Below, in pieces: positions 5,572 through 8,593 of a stretch of 8,593 bases of DNA. This DNA is from DASZZY01 sp036260395. GTDB lineage: Bacteria > Actinomycetota > UBA4738 > CALAEC01. The notes under the pieces are model-generated. The model did not search any database, was not told where the DNA came from, and was given only the letters and a program-made list of their open reading frames with translations. Within the stretch, counting starts at the first letter, position 1; each line of letters opens with the position of its first letter. The translations under genes were made by a program, and so were the position numbers. The DNA is taken from contig DASZZY010000005.1 in NCBI GenBank assembly GCA_036260395.1, forward strand, positions 1-8,593, written 5' to 3'.

Positions 5572-7512
5572 ATGTGGCCGAACCGTCCATCCATCCTCTG
5601 GAAGGCCGCCCTCGTCGTTGCGATCGTCGCGACGCTGACGGCCCCCGCGCTCCCCGGCGGCGCCTCCGGGTTCGATCACCTGGAACCCGGCGCCACCACG
5701 GCCGGGCTGGCCGAAGAAGTGCCGATCACATTCGTGTTCGCGGGGCTGGAGCCGGCGCAGGTCAGCGAGCCCGCGTTCGTGGCCCAGCTGCCGGAGAGCT
5801 ACTCCGCCGTGGTTCGCTCGCGGCTCTGGTACGGCGTGACCGAGCATCTGGGGCTCGACTACACCTACGACTACGAGGTCATCTACGCCGACGCCGCCTG
5901 GGAGGAGTCACTGTTCACGGCGCTCGGCGCGCTGGCGCAGCCGGCGGAACGCACCCTCTTCCAGGACCTCTACAACGATCAGCGGAAGAACGTGATCGAC
6001 GTCGGGCAGAACCACTTCATCGATGCGCCGACGGTGGAGAAATGGCTGATCGAGAACCCTCCCGCGGGGGTGGATACGGCGAGGAACACAGTGTTCTTCA
6101 TCAACTGGTACGGCCGTCCGGACTTCAAGTTCCACGTCTATACGAAGTTCGGCGAGCCGGACCCGGACACGGATTACGACTTCGGGGTGCAGCGCGACAG
6201 CCGGAAGATCGTGGCCTGGGGAGGAACCACGCCCGACGATGAGGAGACCGGTCTGGGCGCCCTCGGTGAGCACCGGGTGTGGTTCTACGACGTCTCCGCC
6301 GGCCCCGAGGCATGGGGCGGCAGCTACAACGTCGACGACCGTGACATCGACGGGGACGGGTTCACCGATATCCGTCTGCCCACCAGCTGGGAGTACTTCG
6401 ATCGGAACGGGTTCCGCCCGGCGTCCGCCCTGGCGGGCGACCTCGGCAAGGTGGCCCGGTACGGAGCCATCAACCTGCTGTTCACGCCCTCGCCCCTCTA
6501 CCCCCCGTACATCACCCCGGACCGCCAGCCGGCCTCGATCAACCTCGACCTGAACACGTTCGAGGGCATCCCGGGGACCGACGCGTCGGAGCACTACCAG
6601 ACCCCGGGCCTCCTGCTGGACGAGATCTCCGAGGTCCACCGTGTCCCCTACACGCTGGACCACCAGGACGCCGCGTTCACGGGCGAGGCGAGGGATTGCT
6701 ACGTCAAGTTCGTACGGGGCGCCAAGTGCTATCCGGACCGGCCCCAGTACCACTCGTTCGCCAACCTGTTCCTCCATGGCGCGCTGAACATCGAGGCCTT
6801 CTGGGACGGCGGCGCGGAGTACGAGGCGATGTTCTACAACTACGCGACGACGAGCGACATCTCCGCCCCGTTCCTCGGCTTCGCCGACGACAACTGGATC
6901 GATGGGACGCAGAGCTTCACGTTCAACTTCGTCTCTCCGCTCATCGAGTCCTCCGGGTACGGGCTGACGACCACCCAGATCCACGAGTTCGGGCACCACT
7001 TCGGGATGAGCCATCCCCACGACGGCTACGACTCCGAGACGGGTGTGGACTACGGGCCAAGCGGGCCCTACTTCTTCGCCTGGCTCGCCGACGAGGTCAA
7101 CTCGATGATGAGCTACATCGACCTCAACTGGGACTACTCTCAGTTCGACCGCGACAACGCCAACCGCTTCCAGGCCGCGGCGTACATCATCAACGCGAAC
7201 GCCATCGCCCAGGACATCCTCGCCAGCCCGAACGCCTCGGCGGCCGCCGACGACCTGGAGGCCGCGGACGACGAGATCGGCCAGGCTCGCGCGGCGATGG
7301 CGGCCCACGACTACGTCGGTGCCTTCGACCACGCGCTCGCCGCGTACCAGCACGTGCGGCAGGGAGCCGACGACGCCGGGGTGGAGGTGACGGCCAGCGA
7401 CAACGGCTGGACGGTGCTGCCGCCGCGGAAGGAGATCCAGGGGCCGGTCGCCAAGCGCGGATACGCGTACCGCGACCCGATCGGCCCGGGCACGCAGCGG
7501 TCGCTGCCGTAG
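5572..7512 (+). CDS. Secreted metzincin-type zinc metalloprotease, family unassigned
   Basis: The product has 646 residues and starts with a Sec signal peptide (hydrophobic core about 12-27; cleavage near APA or ASG, 26-33). Residues 34 to about 250 form an N-terminal region rich in Tyr and Trp that I do not recognise. DRDIDGDGFTD (256-266) matches an EF-hand/dockerin-like calcium loop (DxDxDGxxxD-like, Asp258, 260, 262, 266). The only two cysteines, Cys376 and Cys386, may form a disulfide. The catalytic motif is HEFGHHFGMSH (471-481), exactly HExxHxxGxxH, with His471, His475 and His481 as zinc ligands and Glu472 as the base. The Met-turn SMMSY (511-515) follows 32 residues later, its Tyr placed as in astacins and serralysins. 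The C-terminal 100 residues are helical and Ala-rich, without an anchor. It should act outside the cell as an endopeptidase. It is divergent from the S15-like hydrolase gene, and the two may act together on extracellular protein. Confidence 0.88.
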   Translation: MWPNRPSILWKAALVVAIVATLTAPALPGGASGFDHLEPGATTAGLAEEVPITFVFAGLEPAQVSEPAFVAQLPESYSAVVRSRLWYGVTEHLGLDYTYDYEVIYADAAWEESLFTALGALAQPAERTLFQDLYNDQRKNVIDVGQNHFIDAPTVEKWLIENPPAGVDTARNTVFFINWYGRPDFKFHVYTKFGEPDPDTDYDFGVQRDSRKIVAWGGTTPDDEETGLGALGEHRVWFYDVSAGPEAWGGSYNVDDRDIDGDGFTDIRLPTSWEYFDRNGFRPASALAGDLGKVARYGAINLLFTPSPLYPPYITPDRQPASINLDLNTFEGIPGTDASEHYQTPGLLLDEISEVHRVPYTLDHQDAAFTGEARDCYVKFVRGAKCYPDRPQYHSFANLFLHGALNIEAFWDGGAEYEAMFYNYATTSDISAPFLGFADDNWIDGTQSFTFNFVSPLIESSGYGLTTTQIHEFGHHFGMSHPHDGYDSETGVDYGPSGPYFFAWLADEVNSMMSYIDLNWDYSQFDRDNANRFQAAAYIINANAIAQDILASPNASAAADDLEAADDEIGQARAAMAAHDYVGAFDHALAAYQHVRQGADDAGVEVTASDNGWTVLPPRKEIQGPVAKRGYAYRDPIGPGTQRSLP

Positions 7513-7518
7513 GACCGG

Positions 7519-8593
7519 CTAGGTGCCGCGGAAGCCGGGCTCGGGAGGCCGTTCCCGGTCGGGCGCGCCGTACGTGTAGGCGCCCGGCCGCCCCGCGGCG
7601 TCCTTGTTGAGCCGCCGCGAGAGGTGGAGGCCCTCCAGGGCCAGCTCCACCGCCGAGGCCGCCGCGCCGGGGCTCTCCTCCTCGACGCCGAGGCGTTGGA
7701 GGAGCTTGGCCAGGCCAGGCAGCTCCCCGAACTGGTCCAGGAACTCAGACGCCGGAGTGACGTCGGAGGTGCGGGCCTCGAACCCCTCGGCGAATCGGCG
7801 CAGCAGCGGGCTCCAGTCGAAGCCCGAGAGCCGCCGCCGGTAGACGGCGAGCACCGCGGTGGCCAGGGCCCGGCCGAGGATCTCCTCTTCTCGACCCTCC
7901 TCGACCGTGTCGAACTCGATGCGCCCCGCCGACGACTCGAGCGCCGCGAACAGGTCGCACGGCCTCGGCACGGCCTCCGGCTCACCGGATCTCGCGGCTC
8001 GCCGGACCGCGGCGGCGGCCAGGGACTCGAGATTCCCGATCGAGAACCGGACCGACACGCCCGAGCGCTGGTTGACGTGCGGCGAGCGCCGGAGCTCCTG
8101 GGTGAGCGCGGCGAGGACCTCCTTCATGAACCGGGGGATGCGGACCGGCACGTCGCCCGCCGGGCCCCGGGCCTCCTGCTCCATGATCCGGATCTCCTCG
8201 GCCGCCGTCTCCGGATAGTGGGTGCGCACCTGGGTCCCGAACCGGTCCTTGAGCGGCGAGACGATCCGGCCGCGGTGCGTGTAGTCCTCGGGGTTCGCCG
8301 TGGCCACCAGCAGGAGGTCGAGCGGGAGCCGGACCTTGTAGCCGCGGATCTGGACGTCGCGCTCCTCCAGGATGTTGAACAGCGCCACCTGCACGCGCTC
8401 GGGGAGGTCGGGCAGCTCGTTGATAGCCACCACCCCTCGGTTCGTGCGGGGCACGAGGCCGTAGTGGATCGTGAGCTCGTCGGCGAGGTACCGGCCCTCC
8501 GCCACGCGCACCGGATCGACCTCCCCGATGAGGTCGGCGATGGTGATGTCCGGCGTAGCGAGCTTCTCCGAGTACCGCTCGTCGCGGTGCACC
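7519..8593 (-). CDS. AAA+ ATPase of the magnesium chelatase/MoxR type, N-terminus outside the window
   Basis: About 357 C-terminal residues are present. The frame is still open at the window edge, and the GTG at 8592 lies inside the ATPase core, so the Walker A P-loop must be off the end. Numbered from that GTG, the visible parts are ADLIGEVDP (19-27), a Walker B-like GVVAINELPDL (53-63, with Asn58-Glu59), LFNILEERDVQIRGYKV (71-87), sensor 1 in VATANPEDYT (Asn100) and the probable arginine finger in LKDRFGTQ (Arg117). The helical lid and a long C-terminal domain follow. Asn in Walker B is, as I recall, normal in this subfamily. Such ATPases remodel or insert cofactors into targets together with a VWA protein; the gene at 1920-3848 is the likely partner. 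The stop lies 6 bp from the convergent metalloprotease stop, leaving no room for a separate terminator. Confidence 0.88.
   Translation of the reverse strand, partial: VHRDERYSEKLATPDITIADLIGEVDPVRVAEGRYLADELTIHYGLVPRTNRGVVAINELPDLPERVQVALFNILEERDVQIRGYKVRLPLDLLLVATANPEDYTHRGRIVSPLKDRFGTQVRTHYPETAAEEIRIMEQEARGPAGDVPVRIPRFMKEVLAALTQELRRSPHVNQRSGVSVRFSIGNLESLAAAAVRRAARSGEPEAVPRPCDLFAALESSAGRIEFDTVEEGREEEILGRALATAVLAVYRRRLSGFDWSPLLRRFAEGFEARTSDVTPASEFLDQFGELPGLAKLLQRLGVEEESPGAAASAVELALEGLHLSRRLNKDAAGRPGAYTYGAPDRERPPEPGFRGT

Noticed and set aside
5447..5590. Upstream start for the S15-like hydrolase
   Set aside because: It would place 48 hydrophilic residues ahead of the signal peptide and overlap the divergent gene; the ATG at 5446 has a nearby GAAGGT.
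5908..7353. 481-residue minus-strand open frame opposite the metalloprotease gene
   Set aside because: It has no recognisable domain and is rich in Val/Arg/Gly as an antisense shadow; the plus strand carries the HExxHxxGxxH protein.
8400..8450. Asn instead of Asp in the Walker B-like motif as a sign of a dead ATPase
   Set aside because: The INELPDL form is, from memory, typical of this magnesium-chelatase-like subfamily, and the catalytic Glu, sensor Asn and Arg finger are kept.

Overview
The window is about 8.6 kb of very GC-rich, densely coding DNA. It uses GTG starts freely and its genes overlap or nearly touch. A DUF3052 gene and a COG4867-like VWA protein paired with a magnesium-chelatase-type AAA+ ATPase suggest an actinobacterial or deep-branching high-GC lineage, probably uncultured. 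This assignment is inferred from gene content and base composition, and no rRNA is present to confirm it. I see no tRNA, rRNA, CRISPR array, insertion sequence or phage gene.

Layout, left to right. (1) Positions 1-1506, plus strand: the 3' part of a SAM-dependent methyltransferase, overlapping by 4 bp (GTGA) a PhnD-like periplasmic-binding-fold protein that has no export signal. (2) Positions 1490-1930, minus strand: a DUF3052 gene broken by two insertions, a 5-bp tandem duplication and a single base. Removing both restores a full 144-residue protein. Its tail overlaps the PhnD-like gene convergently and its head overlaps the VWA gene. (3) Positions 1920-3848, minus strand: a 642-residue protein with a complete C-terminal VWA MIDAS. 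(4) Positions 3875-5446, minus strand: a secreted S15/CocE-like alpha/beta hydrolase, 26 bp upstream of the VWA gene and probably co-transcribed with it. (5) Positions 5447-5571: a short divergent control region with a possible promoter and a perfect 7-bp inverted repeat that covers the ribosome binding site of the next gene. (6) Positions 5572-7512, plus strand: a secreted 646-residue metzincin-type zinc metalloprotease that I cannot place in a named family. (7) Positions 7519-8593, minus strand: the C-terminal part of an AAA+ ATPase of the magnesium chelatase/MoxR type, cut by the window end before its Walker A motif.

The AAA+ protein and the VWA protein look like the two halves of one ATPase/VWA machine, comparable in principle to ChlI/ChlD or MoxR/CoxE. 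They lie on the same strand but are separated by a divergent pair of genes for exported hydrolytic enzymes. The points most worth checking are that interrupted pair, the unassigned metzincin with a possible RNA hairpin over its start, and the doubly frameshifted DUF3052 gene. Nothing here proves a new system; the link between the AAA/VWA pair and the two exported enzymes rests on position only.
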